Shown: positions 9,559 to 18,474 of the stretch, piece after piece | Numbering within the stretch: position 1 is the first letter of the stretch | How the letters are laid out: every line of letters begins with the position of its first letter | Source of the DNA: Phormidesmis sp963789215 | GTDB lineage: Bacteria > Cyanobacteriota > Cyanobacteriia > Phormidesmidales > Phormidesmidaceae | DNA: 64,000 bases | Assembly (NCBI GenBank): GCA_963789215.1 | Contig: CAWBJY010000015.1 | Span: forward strand, 62,001-126,000 | Direction of reading: 5' to 3' | Notes under the pieces: generated by a model | Databases searched by the model: none | What the model was told of the DNA's origin: nothing | What the model saw: only the letters and a program-made list of their open reading frames with translations | Position numbers and translations under genes: made by a program

Positions 9559-10557
9559 CTAATTCTGCACCAGCAAAACGTTATGACCGTCTGGCCCACG
9601 CCATAGCACCGCCCGCTTAAACGGCAGCACATCCGGCAAATCAATCACGCTAGGCGACACAAACTGAACGCCCATACTCGCAGGCGCATCCTCTAGAGCC
9701 TCTACCGCCACGTCGATATCTTCCACTAGCAGCTCAAAATGCATATGCACCAAATCGCTCGTCTTCTGATCAATGGGAAAAGGCCTCGCACCTGGCGGCG
9801 TCAGATAATCTAAAAACTCCACGCCCAGCCGCCCGGTTGCAGGCGTTAGAGAAGTTACAATCACCTTCGCACTAAAAAGATTGTCCATTGTCTCCTGCTT
9901 AATCCCGATATTGGTAAAGCTACCTTGATGAGTCAACCCCAAAATATCTCGATAAAGCGCCAGACTTCTCTCTGTACTGGCAATAGAAATAGCCGAATGA
10001 TCCAGCCCTAAAAAAAGCTTGTCCTTCTCTTGCCAATGGTCAGGGCCAAGGCCAGCCGGAAACTGCAACAGCTCTAGCGGATGCCCATCGGCATCTCGAA
10101 ACTTAAACGCCTTAATGTCGTTCGGCAGCGTCTGCGGCTCAGGAGAAATGGGCGTAAAAGAGAACTTCTGTAGCTGCTCATACGCCCTCTCCATATCGCT
10201 TACGATAATAGCAAAGTGCTGAAACCACAAATCGTTGCTTTTACTATCCTCTGGAATAGCCTTACTCTGAGCGCCATTCAAAAACTGCATCAGGCGAATT
10301 GTCTCTTGACCTAGCGCTAGCGAAACAATCCGCACTTGAGCATCAGGTACACCATATAAATAGCTCGCCTCGTCGCCGCTTAAAACCGCGTCAGCAGTCA
10401 CAGTAAAGTCGAAAGCGCCGGTAAAAAAGTCGGTAGCGCGGCTAGCGTCAGAAACCGTCAGGCCAATAGACTGAACGGCTTGTGTTGTAATACCGGAGAG
10501 CGATGCCATAGTGAGCGGTTGGGACTTCCCGTAGTTTTTGCCTTCGTATTTTTGCAT
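9559..10557 (-). CDS. VOC-family (glyoxalase/bleomycin-resistance fold) protein with two domains
   Basis: The 332-residue protein has two vicinal-oxygen-chelate modules: one from about residue 28 (SIGLTVSDASRATDFFTGAF) to 168, the other from about 183 (GLDHSAISIASTERSLALYR) to the end. Each module ends in a DGH or DGHPLEL segment typical of the fold. Such proteins are metal-dependent lyases, isomerases or dioxygenases; the substrate cannot be inferred. A second in-frame ATG at 10509 would remove 16 non-conserved residues and may be the true start. It is upstream of the DoxX gene and likely in the same transcript. Confidence 0.8.
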   Translation of the reverse strand: MQKYEGKNYGKSQPLTMASLSGITTQAVQSIGLTVSDASRATDFFTGAFDFTVTADAVLSGDEASYLYGVPDAQVRIVSLALGQETIRLMQFLNGAQSKAIPEDSKSNDLWFQHFAIIVSDMERAYEQLQKFSFTPISPEPQTLPNDIKAFKFRDADGHPLELLQFPAGLGPDHWQEKDKLFLGLDHSAISIASTERSLALYRDILGLTHQGSFTNIGIKQETMDNLFSAKVIVTSLTPATGRLGVEFLDYLTPPGARPFPIDQKTSDLVHMHFELLVEDIDVAVEALEDAPASMGVQFVSPSVIDLPDVLPFKRAVLWRGPDGHNVLLVQN

Positions 10558-10696
10558 ATTACCGCCGCCTTCTTAGAGGCTACAGTCCATTGGAAGATTG
10601 TTTCATCTGTCACTAGCAAGAACAATCTATACCTTTATCAGGACAAGGCAGCCGTCAGCCCAGCCTATGGTGTAGAGATTATCCCGTGGCAATTCG

Positions 10697-11353
10697 ATGA
10701 ACTACCCTCTCTCCTCAGCGCTATTTGGTGGCTGGAGCGACATTTTAGATACCGTCATTCTTGGCGTTCTCAGCTACTTTGGCATCATCGTACTGCTACG
10801 ACTCTCCGGCAAACGCACCCTATCCAAATGGAATAGCTTCGATTTTATCGTCACTATTGCCCTCGGCTCCATCTTAGCGAGCGCCCTGCTCTCAGATACA
10901 ACAACGCTCGTTCAGGCGATCGTCGCCGTCGCCGTACTTGTCCTGCTCCAGTTCGTCATTACCTGGACGGCAGTTCGCTCGGGCGCAATTCAAGCCCTAA
11001 TCAAATCAGAACCGAGCCTGCTACTGTTCAAAGGAGAGATGATAGACAGCAACCTCAAAAATCAGCGCGTTGCAGAAGGCGAAGTTTTAGCAGCGATTCG
11101 GCTGAGCGGACACAGCAGCGTTGGCAAAGTAGATGCCGTTATCTTAGAGACAGATGGCAGCTTTAGCGTGATCGAGAAAGTTGATATTGAGAACGCTTCG
11201 GCCATGAAAGATGTTAGAGACTTCAAAAAGCATGTAGCGGCGTTCGTTCGCAATCCAGGCAGCTACAGCAGCAGCCAGACAAGCCAAAACCCTGGGAATA
11301 ATGCTAGTTCAGACAAGCCCAATGAGAAAGAAAGGCAAAACAGCAGCGAGTAG
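10697..11353 (+). CDS. DUF421 (YetF-like) membrane protein
   Basis: This 218-residue protein has three N-terminal hydrophobic helices (about 15-33, 45-66, 70-90) followed by a soluble domain. LRLSGKRTLSKWNSFDFIV and the ALGSILAS helix are characteristic of DUF421/YetF. The soluble part ends in a polar Ser/Asn-rich tail (from about 190). Bacillus relatives are membrane proteins linked to spores or stress; the function in cyanobacteria is unknown. A 6-bp GCATCC/GGATGC hairpin followed by CTTT at 11418-11443 may terminate the transcript. Confidence 0.85.
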   Translation: MNYPLSSALFGGWSDILDTVILGVLSYFGIIVLLRLSGKRTLSKWNSFDFIVTIALGSILASALLSDTTTLVQAIVAVAVLVLLQFVITWTAVRSGAIQALIKSEPSLLLFKGEMIDSNLKNQRVAEGEVLAAIRLSGHSSVGKVDAVILETDGSFSVIEKVDIENASAMKDVRDFKKHVAAFVRNPGSYSSSQTSQNPGNNASSDKPNEKERQNSSE

Positions 11354-11516
11354 CGGCAAATCTGTTAGCAACCGTCAAAAGCGACATCCAAAGCTGTAAA
11401 CCTACCTCTAAAGAAAAGCATCCCGTAAATAGAGGATGCCTTTCGATGGATTCTAGAGTTTAGTAACATTGCCTACACTTTGTGTTGAAATTCTCAATTG
11501 GAAGGAGACTTCGCAT

Positions 11517-12191
11517 ATGATTGCTATCTTCAATCGGGCAAAAGCGTTCAAAGGATTGTTAGTTGCCGGGTTTATCGCGGTTAGCCTATGGGCAATGACA
11601 GCACCCGCTTACGCCGCCAAGGACGTAGACATGTACAGCAACGAGCGCGGTCAAAAGCAAACGACTGAACGCTACGACAAAATTCAGTCTGAGACGGGCG
11701 GAATGAATAACTTCGACGACGTTGACCCTAGGCGCAACGCAAACGAAGCCAAAGCGCAAACCTTAATCGACACGGCCAAGCGCAGAAACGCTCAGGCGTC
11801 TGACCCACTTGAGACAGCTCGCGAAGCCATCGGCGATCTAAAGGACAACATCACAGGCGCTGCCGGTGACGCCGTTGATACGGTTGGCAGCAAAGCCGAC
11901 CAGCTAAAAAACAAAGCCGCTGATGCCGCTGACAGAGCCGGTGATAAAGCCGCTAACGTAGCTGACCGCGTTGGCAACAAAGCCGATCAGCTCAAAGATA
12001 GAGCCGGTAATGCAGCCGATCGCGCTGGCAATAAAGCCGACAGACTCACCGATAAAGCCGCTCGAGCCGCTGATAGAGCAGGCGATCGCGTAGACCGCAC
12101 TGCTCAAAACCTAACCAACCGACCCGCCGATGCTGCCGGTCGAGGTGGCAACATCAAGCCAGGTCGCGGCGACTATCAGCTAAACGACTAA
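11517..12191 (+). CDS. Secreted LEA-like protein with 11-residue helical repeats
   Basis: The 224-residue protein has a signal peptide (hydrophobic 12-30, cleavage after AYA at 33). From about residue 95 its Ala/Asp/Lys/Arg-rich tail shows an 11-residue period, with units such as ADRAGDKAANV and ADRVGNKADQL. This is the signature of group-3 LEA proteins and apolipoprotein-like amphipathic helices, which are disordered when wet and helical when dry. I start at the ATG preceded by GGAAGGAG; an upstream TTG in frame lacks such a site. With the signal peptide it would act in the periplasm or outside, protecting membranes or cell-surface material. No catalytic domain is seen. Confidence 0.75.
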   Translation: MIAIFNRAKAFKGLLVAGFIAVSLWAMTAPAYAAKDVDMYSNERGQKQTTERYDKIQSETGGMNNFDDVDPRRNANEAKAQTLIDTAKRRNAQASDPLETAREAIGDLKDNITGAAGDAVDTVGSKADQLKNKAADAADRAGDKAANVADRVGNKADQLKDRAGNAADRAGNKADRLTDKAARAADRAGDRVDRTAQNLTNRPADAAGRGGNIKPGRGDYQLND

Positions 12192-12241
12192 CCAGCTAAA
12201 CGACTAACCAGCTAAACGACTAGCCAGCTAAACGAATAAGC
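12178..12241. repeat. Four tandem 16-bp repeats covering the LEA-like stop codon
   Basis: The unit AGCTAAACGACTAACC occurs at 12178, 12194, 12210 and 12226; copies 1 and 2 are identical and copies 3 and 4 differ by a few bases. The stop codon TAA at 12189-12191 lies in copy 1, and the later copies repeat the last codons and stop downstream. Confidence 0.9.
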
Positions 12242-12264
12242 TTTTTATAAATCGCTTAATCTTT

Positions 12265-12296
12265 AAAGGGTCGCAGCCAACGCTGTGACCCTTTTT
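12265..12296. terminator. Rho-independent terminator
   Basis: AAAGGGTC pairs with GACCCTTT around an inner CAGC/GCTG stem, followed by a T-run. It serves the LEA-like gene and could also serve the convergent gene ending at 12311. Confidence 0.85.
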
Positions 12297-12310
12297 GTTT
12301 TGCAGCCCAT

Positions 12311-14668
12311 CTACTCAGCAGGCGTCAGATCTAGGCGAGTAGGCACTCCATTTGCATTAACGTCAGCAGGCGGTGGACTCACCTCAGCAGGGGCGCGCCG
12401 AGACTCTTCTGTCTGGTTCAGCGTAGCCTGCCAGTTGCCAATTCTTACCTGCGCCGAATCGTAAGCTTCCGTGCCAGACGGAATCCGACCGGCCAGCGCG
12501 ATCGCCCCCCCAATATTCCGATTCGCCGTCAGCTCTGCCTGCTGCAGCAAATCCCAGCTCCACTGATCGATCCGACTATCTGCCTGCGACCGGCTATCGC
12601 TACTGCTTGGCACCCGCTGCGCAATTTCAATCGCATTCGCCAGCGAGCTACCATCGCCGCGAGACGCCGCATTCACTGCCTCACTCAGCCGCGCCCGGCC
12701 ATCTTCTTGCGCCTGCCAACCGGCAATATCGTCTTGCGCCATCCGATAGAGCGATCGCCCAGACCCAATTCGATTCGCGATCGCGATCGCCCCAGCAACA
12801 TCGCCTGTCTGCGCCCGCTGCCGCGCCTGATCCAGTATCGGCTGATCCTCAATGCGCTGAACTCGCTCCGTCCAGTTAGCAATGCGCTCATCCGCCTCCT
12901 TGCCGAGCGCCCGACCAGACGGAATCTTCTTCGCCTCCTGAATCGCCGCCCGCAAATTATCCGGCGTGCCCACCGCAGCCAGCCGATCCGCCCGCTCCAA
13001 AACAGGCCGATCCTGCACTGCTTCCACCCGAGACTGCCACTTACTAATTTGCGCCGAAGCCTCCTCCCGCTGCGGCGAACCCGTTGAGACTTGCTGCGCG
13101 ATCGCAATCGCCGAAGTCAAATCAGCCGTACTCCCTCGCTGCGCCCGCTCCTGCGCCTGTGCTAGCAGTGAGAGATTATTAATTTCGTCCTGCCACTGCG
13201 CGATCAGCTGCTGCCCCTTGGCATAGCTAGGCCGATTCTTCTTCAGCGCCTTCATCCGAGTAATCGCATTTTCTAGGCCCGCAATGCTATTCGTCCAAGC
13301 CTGCTGATACGCCGTCACAAAGATTTGAGAATCTTCAATCTCTCTATTCAAACCCACGTCGCGCGGCACCGCATTCAGCATCGCCTGCGCGTCCTTAAGC
13401 TGTCTATCTGCCAGCAGCTCCTCCCCCCGCTTCAGCATCTGCTTACCAATTTTCTGCCGCTCGCTCTTCACCTCCGAGAAAAAGACGCTATCCTCTCCAA
13501 TCTCTCTAAGCGCCTTCAGCGCCCCTTTAAATCCCTCCAACGTACCGGCTTTCGCTAGCCCTAGCGCCTCAGACAGTTTCCGGCTATCGTCTCTAGCAGT
13601 AGCAATCAGCTTTGTCAGCTCGTTGTACTTAGTCGAAGACCAAAACTTATTGTCCACGTCCAGCAGCTTCACCGACAGGCTAAACGCCGCCTGGAAATTC
13701 TTCTCTTTTACCTTAGTCACCGCCGCCGAAAATTCTTTCTCGCCCTCTTGCCAAATCCGCTGCCAGCGTTCCACTCGCTCAGCCACCAGCTGCTTCGCCG
13801 CCGTCCGATCGGGAATCTTATTTGCCGTATCAATAGCCAGCTCCAGATCGCCCGCTTCAAAAGAGCGCTCAGCCAAATCTAAAACCTGATTCGCCCAGTT
13901 CTCAATGCGCTGGTTAATATCAGCGCGCAGCGGATGATCTGCTGGCAACCGGTCTACTAATGCGATCGCCGCTAGCAAGTTGTCCACATCACCCTGCTGC
14001 GCATAAGACTCCGCACACTGCAGCCGCATAGACGCCGAAGCCGTCGGCCAAAAAATCGCCCGGCAGTTAGGCAAATTAGGAATCCGAAACAGGCTAACCA
14101 TCGCCGTCGCGCCCACCGTACCCAAAAGGCCAAAGACAATCAGCACCACCATCGGCCAGCTCCTCAGCCAGCGCAGCTTCATCACCGACGCTGACAAGTC
14201 TCCATGCCAGGTCTGCGAAGCCGCTGCCTCCAAAGATGGTGAAGGCGCGGGCGAATGCTTGTGCTCTATTCGCTTGGGATGAAACTGATTAGGATCTATC
14301 TGCTTAGTCTCTATTTTTTGAGCACGGGTCGAATGAGCAGCCGCTGTCTCTGGGTAAAACTGCTGAGAACCCGAAGAGGATATGCGAGCAGGGCTAGTTT
14401 GCCTAGTTCCATTTGAGCCACCCTTGGCAGCAGAAATCCGGCTAACGGGTTTTGAGCTAGCAGGCTGCGGTTTCGGACTCAATCTCCCTTCTACAGGCTT
14501 ACTCCCAAGCTGAGCCTTAGACTGAGCACCAGACTGACTACTAGCTTGACCATTAGCTTGACCACCAGGCTGAGCCTTAGCTTGACCACTAGACTGAGCG
14601 CTCGAAGCGCCGCCAGACTTTCTAGCCCCGTTAGGCAGACTGTACTCATCGTCGAATTGTGATGCCAT
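12311..14668 (-). CDS. Large membrane-anchored helical-repeat protein of unknown function
   Basis: The 785-residue protein has three parts. Residues 1-160 are low-complexity (Gln/Ser/Ala/Gly/Lys, for example short GQA and SQSG runs) and probably disordered. One membrane helix follows (about 171-194). The remaining ~590 residues are alpha-helical repeats of a TPR-like character, with recurring themes such as LAIDTANKIP, AIAIANRI and WQARV/NWTERV. I recognise this as a cyanobacterial family, sometimes annotated loosely as a segregation ATPase, but there is no Walker A motif. With cytoplasmic N-terminus, the repeat domain would be periplasmic. A role in cell-envelope assembly is only a guess. 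Confidence 0.7.
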   Translation of the reverse strand: MASQFDDEYSLPNGARKSGGASSAQSSGQAKAQPGGQANGQASSQSGAQSKAQLGSKPVEGRLSPKPQPASSKPVSRISAAKGGSNGTRQTSPARISSSGSQQFYPETAAAHSTRAQKIETKQIDPNQFHPKRIEHKHSPAPSPSLEAAASQTWHGDLSASVMKLRWLRSWPMVVLIVFGLLGTVGATAMVSLFRIPNLPNCRAIFWPTASASMRLQCAESYAQQGDVDNLLAAIALVDRLPADHPLRADINQRIENWANQVLDLAERSFEAGDLELAIDTANKIPDRTAAKQLVAERVERWQRIWQEGEKEFSAAVTKVKEKNFQAAFSLSVKLLDVDNKFWSSTKYNELTKLIATARDDSRKLSEALGLAKAGTLEGFKGALKALREIGEDSVFFSEVKSERQKIGKQMLKRGEELLADRQLKDAQAMLNAVPRDVGLNREIEDSQIFVTAYQQAWTNSIAGLENAITRMKALKKNRPSYAKGQQLIAQWQDEINNLSLLAQAQERAQRGSTADLTSAIAIAQQVSTGSPQREEASAQISKWQSRVEAVQDRPVLERADRLAAVGTPDNLRAAIQEAKKIPSGRALGKEADERIANWTERVQRIEDQPILDQARQRAQTGDVAGAIAIANRIGSGRSLYRMAQDDIAGWQAQEDGRARLSEAVNAASRGDGSSLANAIEIAQRVPSSSDSRSQADSRIDQWSWDLLQQAELTANRNIGGAIALAGRIPSGTEAYDSAQVRIGNWQATLNQTEESRRAPAEVSPPPADVNANGVPTRLDLTPAE

Positions 14669-15029
14669 AGCTGTCCTAGCGATCGCCTAGCGTACAGACC
14701 CCAAAAGCTAACCCATTTGGGCCAACTCATCAGCAGTCTAATCAGCAATTATAACAATGGTTAGATACTACCAAAATGATACCTTGTCTCATCCATCGTC
14801 GCGCTGATAACCGCTCAGAACCTAACAGCCCCGGTCATCAACCCCTTCGCAGACTACCCCATTTTTCTAGCTCGCTCAACAAGTTTTATTTATATCTCTG
14901 CTCCATACAATCGCCGCGCGTAGTCCTTTCCGAACGCCAGAACGCCGCGCTCTAAAGTTATTTCTGGATCTATTTCTGGAGCTATTTCTGAAACTATTCC
15001 TAAAGTTTTCTACCGGCACACCAGCTTTT
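14669..15029. other. Intergenic region with short tandem repeats, no gene seen
   Basis: About 360 bp separate the large repeat protein from moeA. The right part (14957-15045) is made of two different tandem repeats listed separately. A possible short reading frame across this DNA is repetitive (Asn/Arg/Ser) and looks spurious. Confidence 0.5.
14957..15004. repeat. Four tandem 12-bp repeats
   Basis: Units GTTATTTCTGGA, TCTATTTCTGGA, GCTATTTCTGAA and ACTATTCCTAAA run head to tail, with the later copies diverging. They lie just downstream of moeA. Confidence 0.75.
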
Positions 15030-15045
15030 CTACCGGCACACCAGC
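15006..15045. repeat. Two identical tandem 20-bp copies spanning the moeA stop codon
   Basis: TTTTCTACCGGCACACCAGC occurs at 15006-15025 and again at 15026-15045 without change. The moeA stop codon (15030-15032) lies in the second copy, so the duplication repeats the last codons and stop. Confidence 0.9.
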
Positions 15046-16247
15046 ACCCGCACTGACTCACCAGCGGCAATTCTCGTCTCGCCCAGCGGCACCACGCCCA
15101 AACCGCTCGTATTCGCCAAATTCACCAAATTCCCCGAGCTGTGGCTCCCCGCCGAGCGCACAAACTCATAGCCTGCTTCAGTCGCTCGCAGCTCGCCCCA
15201 CAAATAGGTCTCTCGCTTCCCGCCAGCCGTCAGCTCAGTCATCGCCTTAGCCCACACAAACGCCACAGACGGCGACCCCGCCCGCCCAGAAAGCCGCTGA
15301 ATCGCCGGAGCCACAAACCGCCAAAAACCCACCATCGCCGAAGCCGGGTTGCCGGGCAGACCAAAATAGAGCTGCCGGCTTCCTTCTTCGCCCACCGTAG
15401 CCACCGTCAGCGGCTTCCCTGGCTTCACCGCCACCGACCGAATGTGCAAAGTCGCCCCCAAATCTTCTAGCACCGCATCCACATAGTCGTAGTCGCCCAC
15501 CGACACCCCACCCGAGGAGAGCACCATATCAGCCTGAGATAGCGCCAAAGCGATCGCCCGCTTCACCTTTTCTCGCGCATCCGTCACAATCCCCAAAGGC
15601 ACCGGCACCGCCCCCGCCTGAGCCACCAGCGCTGCCAAAGCATACTGATTAGAATCCACAATCTGCCCCGGCCCCAAAGGTTGACCTGGCTCTACCAGCT
15701 CACTCCCGGTAGAGACAATTGCCACCCGAGGCCGCCGAAACACCTTCACCTGAGTCTGCTGAGCCGCCGCCAGCAAAGCCACCTCTGCCGGTGCGATCGC
15801 CCGCCCAGCCTCCAGCAGCGCCGCCCCCGCCCGATAAAAGCTCCCGCGCGATCGCACAAAAGACCCCTGCGCCACCTCCGCCAAAACCGTCACCTCGCTC
15901 TCCTGCCGCGACGTCTCCTCCTGCATCACCACCGCATCCGCCCCCTCCGGCATCATCGCCCCCGTCAAAATCCGCGCCGCCTGCCCCTCGCCAATCACCA
16001 CCTCTGGCCGCGTTCCCGCCGGAATTTCTGCGACCACCGCTAGCCTCACCGGCACCTGCTGCACGTCCGCCGCCCGCACCGCATAGCCATCCATCGCCGA
16101 ATTATCCCAATGCGGAAAATCCAGTTCGCTGCGCACCGGCTCTGCTAACACCCGGCCCAAGCAGTCGGCTAGCAGCACCGACTCCACCGCCCGCACTGGC
16201 TCTACTAACGTAAAAATTAATCGTTCAGCTTCAGCGGCAGTGAGCAT
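15030..16247 (-). CDS. moeA: Molybdopterin molybdotransferase MoeA
   Basis: MoeA inserts molybdate into adenylylated molybdopterin, the last step of molybdenum cofactor synthesis in the cytoplasm. The 405-residue protein has the expected blocks: DNSAMDGYAVRAADV near residue 48, TGAMMPEGADAVVMQEE, IVSTGSELVEPG, SSGGVSVGDYDYV (pterin site) and FGLPGNPASAM. I start at the ATG at 16247 (LTAAEAERLI follows); a longer frame to 16313 adds a hydrophobic stretch foreign to the family. It stands alone, without other moa/moe genes nearby. Users in this organism would be molybdoenzymes such as nitrate reductase. Confidence 0.93.
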   Translation of the reverse strand: MLTAAEAERLIFTLVEPVRAVESVLLADCLGRVLAEPVRSELDFPHWDNSAMDGYAVRAADVQQVPVRLAVVAEIPAGTRPEVVIGEGQAARILTGAMMPEGADAVVMQEETSRQESEVTVLAEVAQGSFVRSRGSFYRAGAALLEAGRAIAPAEVALLAAAQQTQVKVFRRPRVAIVSTGSELVEPGQPLGPGQIVDSNQYALAALVAQAGAVPVPLGIVTDAREKVKRAIALALSQADMVLSSGGVSVGDYDYVDAVLEDLGATLHIRSVAVKPGKPLTVATVGEEGSRQLYFGLPGNPASAMVGFWRFVAPAIQRLSGRAGSPSVAFVWAKAMTELTAGGKRETYLWGELRATEAGYEFVRSAGSHSSGNLVNLANTSGLGVVPLGETRIAAGESVRVLVCR

Positions 16248-16250
16248 AAT

Positions 16251-16294
16251 TGGGATAGTAGGTAGTGGGATAGTAAGTAGAATAGTAGACAGTG
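16251..16294. repeat. Three tandem ~15-bp repeats in the moeA / aminopeptidase gap
   Basis: TGGGATAGTAGGTAG and TGGGATAGTAAGTAG are followed by the related AATAGTAGACAGTG. The array sits in the divergent promoter region just upstream of the moeA ATG. Confidence 0.75.
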
Positions 16295-16370
16295 AAGTAA
16301 GCCACCATAGCAAACGCGCCTAACCACAAACGCGATCCTTTTGCAGTACTCTCCATCCCAAGCTGAAGCC

Positions 16371-17807
16371 ATGCAGACTGCGCCCGCACCCCAGCCTTTA
16401 GACCGCTCAAACGCCCAAACTTCTACCGCCAGGGTCGATTTAGCCAGCACCCTACAGGCCCGCCGTCGCCGCCTAGCCAAACTCATCGACTTCCCGGTTC
16501 TGCTCTGGTCGGGCGCTGCCAAACCGCGCAACTTTACCGCCAATATCTACCCCTACCGCGCCAGCAGCCACTTTCTATACTTTGCCGGCATCCCATTAGA
16601 AAACGCCGCCATCCGCATAGACGGGGAAGAACTGACGCTATTTATCGATGAAGCCACCCCAGACGACATTCTGTGGCACGGCCCCATGCCCACTCGCGAC
16701 GAAATTGCTCAGCGCATAGGCGCAAACAAAGCCCGCCCGCTGCGAGATCTAGAATCGCTCGCCTCAGGCGTAGCCCTACTCAGCGAAAAAGACGAAACCG
16801 TACGCTCGATGGAAGAAGCGCTGCTAAAGCAGGGTGTCGTTCTTACCCGCCATCGGCCCGAGAGCAATCGGTTACTAGAAAGGGCCATTGTCCGGCTGCG
16901 AATGATTCAAGATGAAGGGGCGATCGCCACCATCCGCAAGGCCATCAAAGTCACCGTAGAAGCCCACAAAGCCGGAATGACCGCCACCGCTAGCGCGAGC
17001 ACCGAAGCTCAGATCCGCGCCGCGATGGAAGCCGTCATCATCGGCCACAACATGAGCTGCGCCTATGGCAGCATCGTCACCATTGCCGGCGAAGTGTTGC
17101 ACAACCATCGCTACTACAACCCGGTAAAACCTGGAGATCTGCTGTTAGCCGACGTTGGCGCAGAAACCTTCGACGGCTGGGCCTCCGATATTACGCGCAC
17201 TTGGCCCGTCAGTGGCAAGTTCTCCGCCACCCAGCAAGATCTTTACGACATCGTATTAGCCGCCCACGACTTCTGCATCGAACAAGCCAAACCCGGCGTA
17301 GAGTACCAGCGAATCCACCTGATTGCCTGCGAGATTATCGCCGCCGGACTCGTAGAGCTAGGCATTCTCAAAGGCAATCCAACAGACTTAGTAGAACAAG
17401 ACGCCCACGCGCTGTTCTTCCCCCACGGCGTTGGTCATCTCATGGGGTTAGACGTTCACGACATGGAAGATTTGGGTGACATTGCCGGATACGCAGACGG
17501 AAACCAGAGGAGCGATCGCTTTGGCCTCTCTTTTCTACGGCTCCACCGCCCCCTAGAAGAGAACATGATCGTCACCATAGAACCCGGTTTTTATCAGGTG
17601 CCCGCTATACTAAACAGCCGAGAAACGCGCGATCGCTACGCCAACATCGTAAATTGGGAGCGGCTAGAACAGTTCTCAGACGTTCGCGGTATCCGCATCG
17701 AAGATGACATACTCATCACCCCACAGGGATGCGAAGTGCTCAGTAAAGCCTTGCCAACGACTGCTAACGAAATAGAAGATTTAGTACGACAGCGCAGCCA
17801 CGCCTAA
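16371..17807 (+). CDS. Xaa-Pro aminopeptidase (aminopeptidase P, family M24)
   Basis: This enzyme removes an N-terminal residue ahead of proline. The 478-residue protein has an N-terminal creatinase-like domain (about 40-165) and a C-terminal pita-bread metallopeptidase domain. The dinuclear metal ligands appear in order: Asp in LLLADVGAE and SDITRTWPV, His in FFPHGVGHLMGLDVHD, Glu in MIVTIEPGFY and Glu near RGIRIEDDILIT. I start at the ATG at 16371; an upstream in-frame TTG at 16341 would add ten residues. It is divergent from moeA and appears monocistronic. Confidence 0.9.
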   Translation: MQTAPAPQPLDRSNAQTSTARVDLASTLQARRRRLAKLIDFPVLLWSGAAKPRNFTANIYPYRASSHFLYFAGIPLENAAIRIDGEELTLFIDEATPDDILWHGPMPTRDEIAQRIGANKARPLRDLESLASGVALLSEKDETVRSMEEALLKQGVVLTRHRPESNRLLERAIVRLRMIQDEGAIATIRKAIKVTVEAHKAGMTATASASTEAQIRAAMEAVIIGHNMSCAYGSIVTIAGEVLHNHRYYNPVKPGDLLLADVGAETFDGWASDITRTWPVSGKFSATQQDLYDIVLAAHDFCIEQAKPGVEYQRIHLIACEIIAAGLVELGILKGNPTDLVEQDAHALFFPHGVGHLMGLDVHDMEDLGDIAGYADGNQRSDRFGLSFLRLHRPLEENMIVTIEPGFYQVPAILNSRETRDRYANIVNWERLEQFSDVRGIRIEDDILITPQGCEVLSKALPTTANEIEDLVRQRSHA

Positions 17808-17845
17808 GAAGCATCGCGAGCCTAAAGCCGTTCTAGAGCTAACCC

Positions 17846-17892
17846 TTCTCCCCAAACGCCTGTTCTCCAGACGCCTATTCTCCACACGCCTA
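17846..17892. repeat. Three tandem 15-17 bp repeats reaching into the YiaA-like stop codon
   Basis: TTCTCCCCAAACGCCTG, TTCTCCAGACGCCTA and TTCTCCACACGCCTA are consecutive. The final CTA is the stop codon of the minus-strand gene ending at 17890, so this array also includes a stop codon. Confidence 0.8.
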
Positions 17893-18180
17893 CTGCTTAA
17901 ACGGGTCGTACTCTGCCAACAGTCGCTCCAGCTTGGCCTCATCGATCCGGCTCATCATCGTTTTAGACTCATCCACGTCTCGAAGCGTTTTCGACAAACT
18001 AGCTGTAGAGGCCACCGAGAACAACAAACCCATCCCCATGTAGCCCTTCAACCAATTATCTCCTGGCATATACAGCGTGCCGATAATCGTAGCCGAAATC
18101 GAAATAGCAAAAGAAATATAGGTCTGAGCAATCCAGGCGCTACTGTGAGCGCTACCTGCGGTCGATTTCTTCGTACTCAT
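17890..18180 (-). CDS. YiaA/YiaB-type inner membrane protein
   Basis: This 96-residue protein has two hydrophobic helices (about 18-38 and 46-64) within the pattern AWIAQTYISFAIS and GLLFSVASTASLSKTLRDV, typical of the YiaA/YiaB family. Its C-terminus is charged. I place the start at the ATG at 18180 with GGAG upstream. The longer frame to 18261 has no conserved residues and is probably not translated. The function is unknown. Confidence 0.8.
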   Translation of the reverse strand: MSTKKSTAGSAHSSAWIAQTYISFAISISATIIGTLYMPGDNWLKGYMGMGLLFSVASTASLSKTLRDVDESKTMMSRIDEAKLERLLAEYDPFKQ

Positions 18181-18474
18181 CGTAAAAACTCTCCAACAAA
18201 AAGCAAGGTCAATTGAATGCAACAAGTTTGCCTTACTCCTTAGCGATCGCACAGTGAGCAACCACTAACTACCACAACTGGCACAAATCCAGACCAAACA
18301 CACCGCTCCTATGAGCAGATAGGAACATTACGGGTACTACCTCGCTAGTCTCATAGCTCACTCAATTGAGATAAGCCGATAGTCTGTTCCTTCTAAAATG
18401 TCTACCTTGAGAAAATAGAAGTAAAAGAATAATCCCTCTAGTCTGTATATGTAGACAAACAATTTTCAACATTT

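Noticed and set aside
11904..12107. Hydrophobic ORF opposite the LEA-like gene
   Set aside because: It is a mirror of the Ala/Asp/Lys repeat, and antisense to a gene with signal peptide and ribosome site.
15719..16213. 164-residue Pro/Ala-rich ORF opposite moeA
   Set aside because: It is an antisense shadow of a C-rich coding region; composition reflects codon bias on the other strand.
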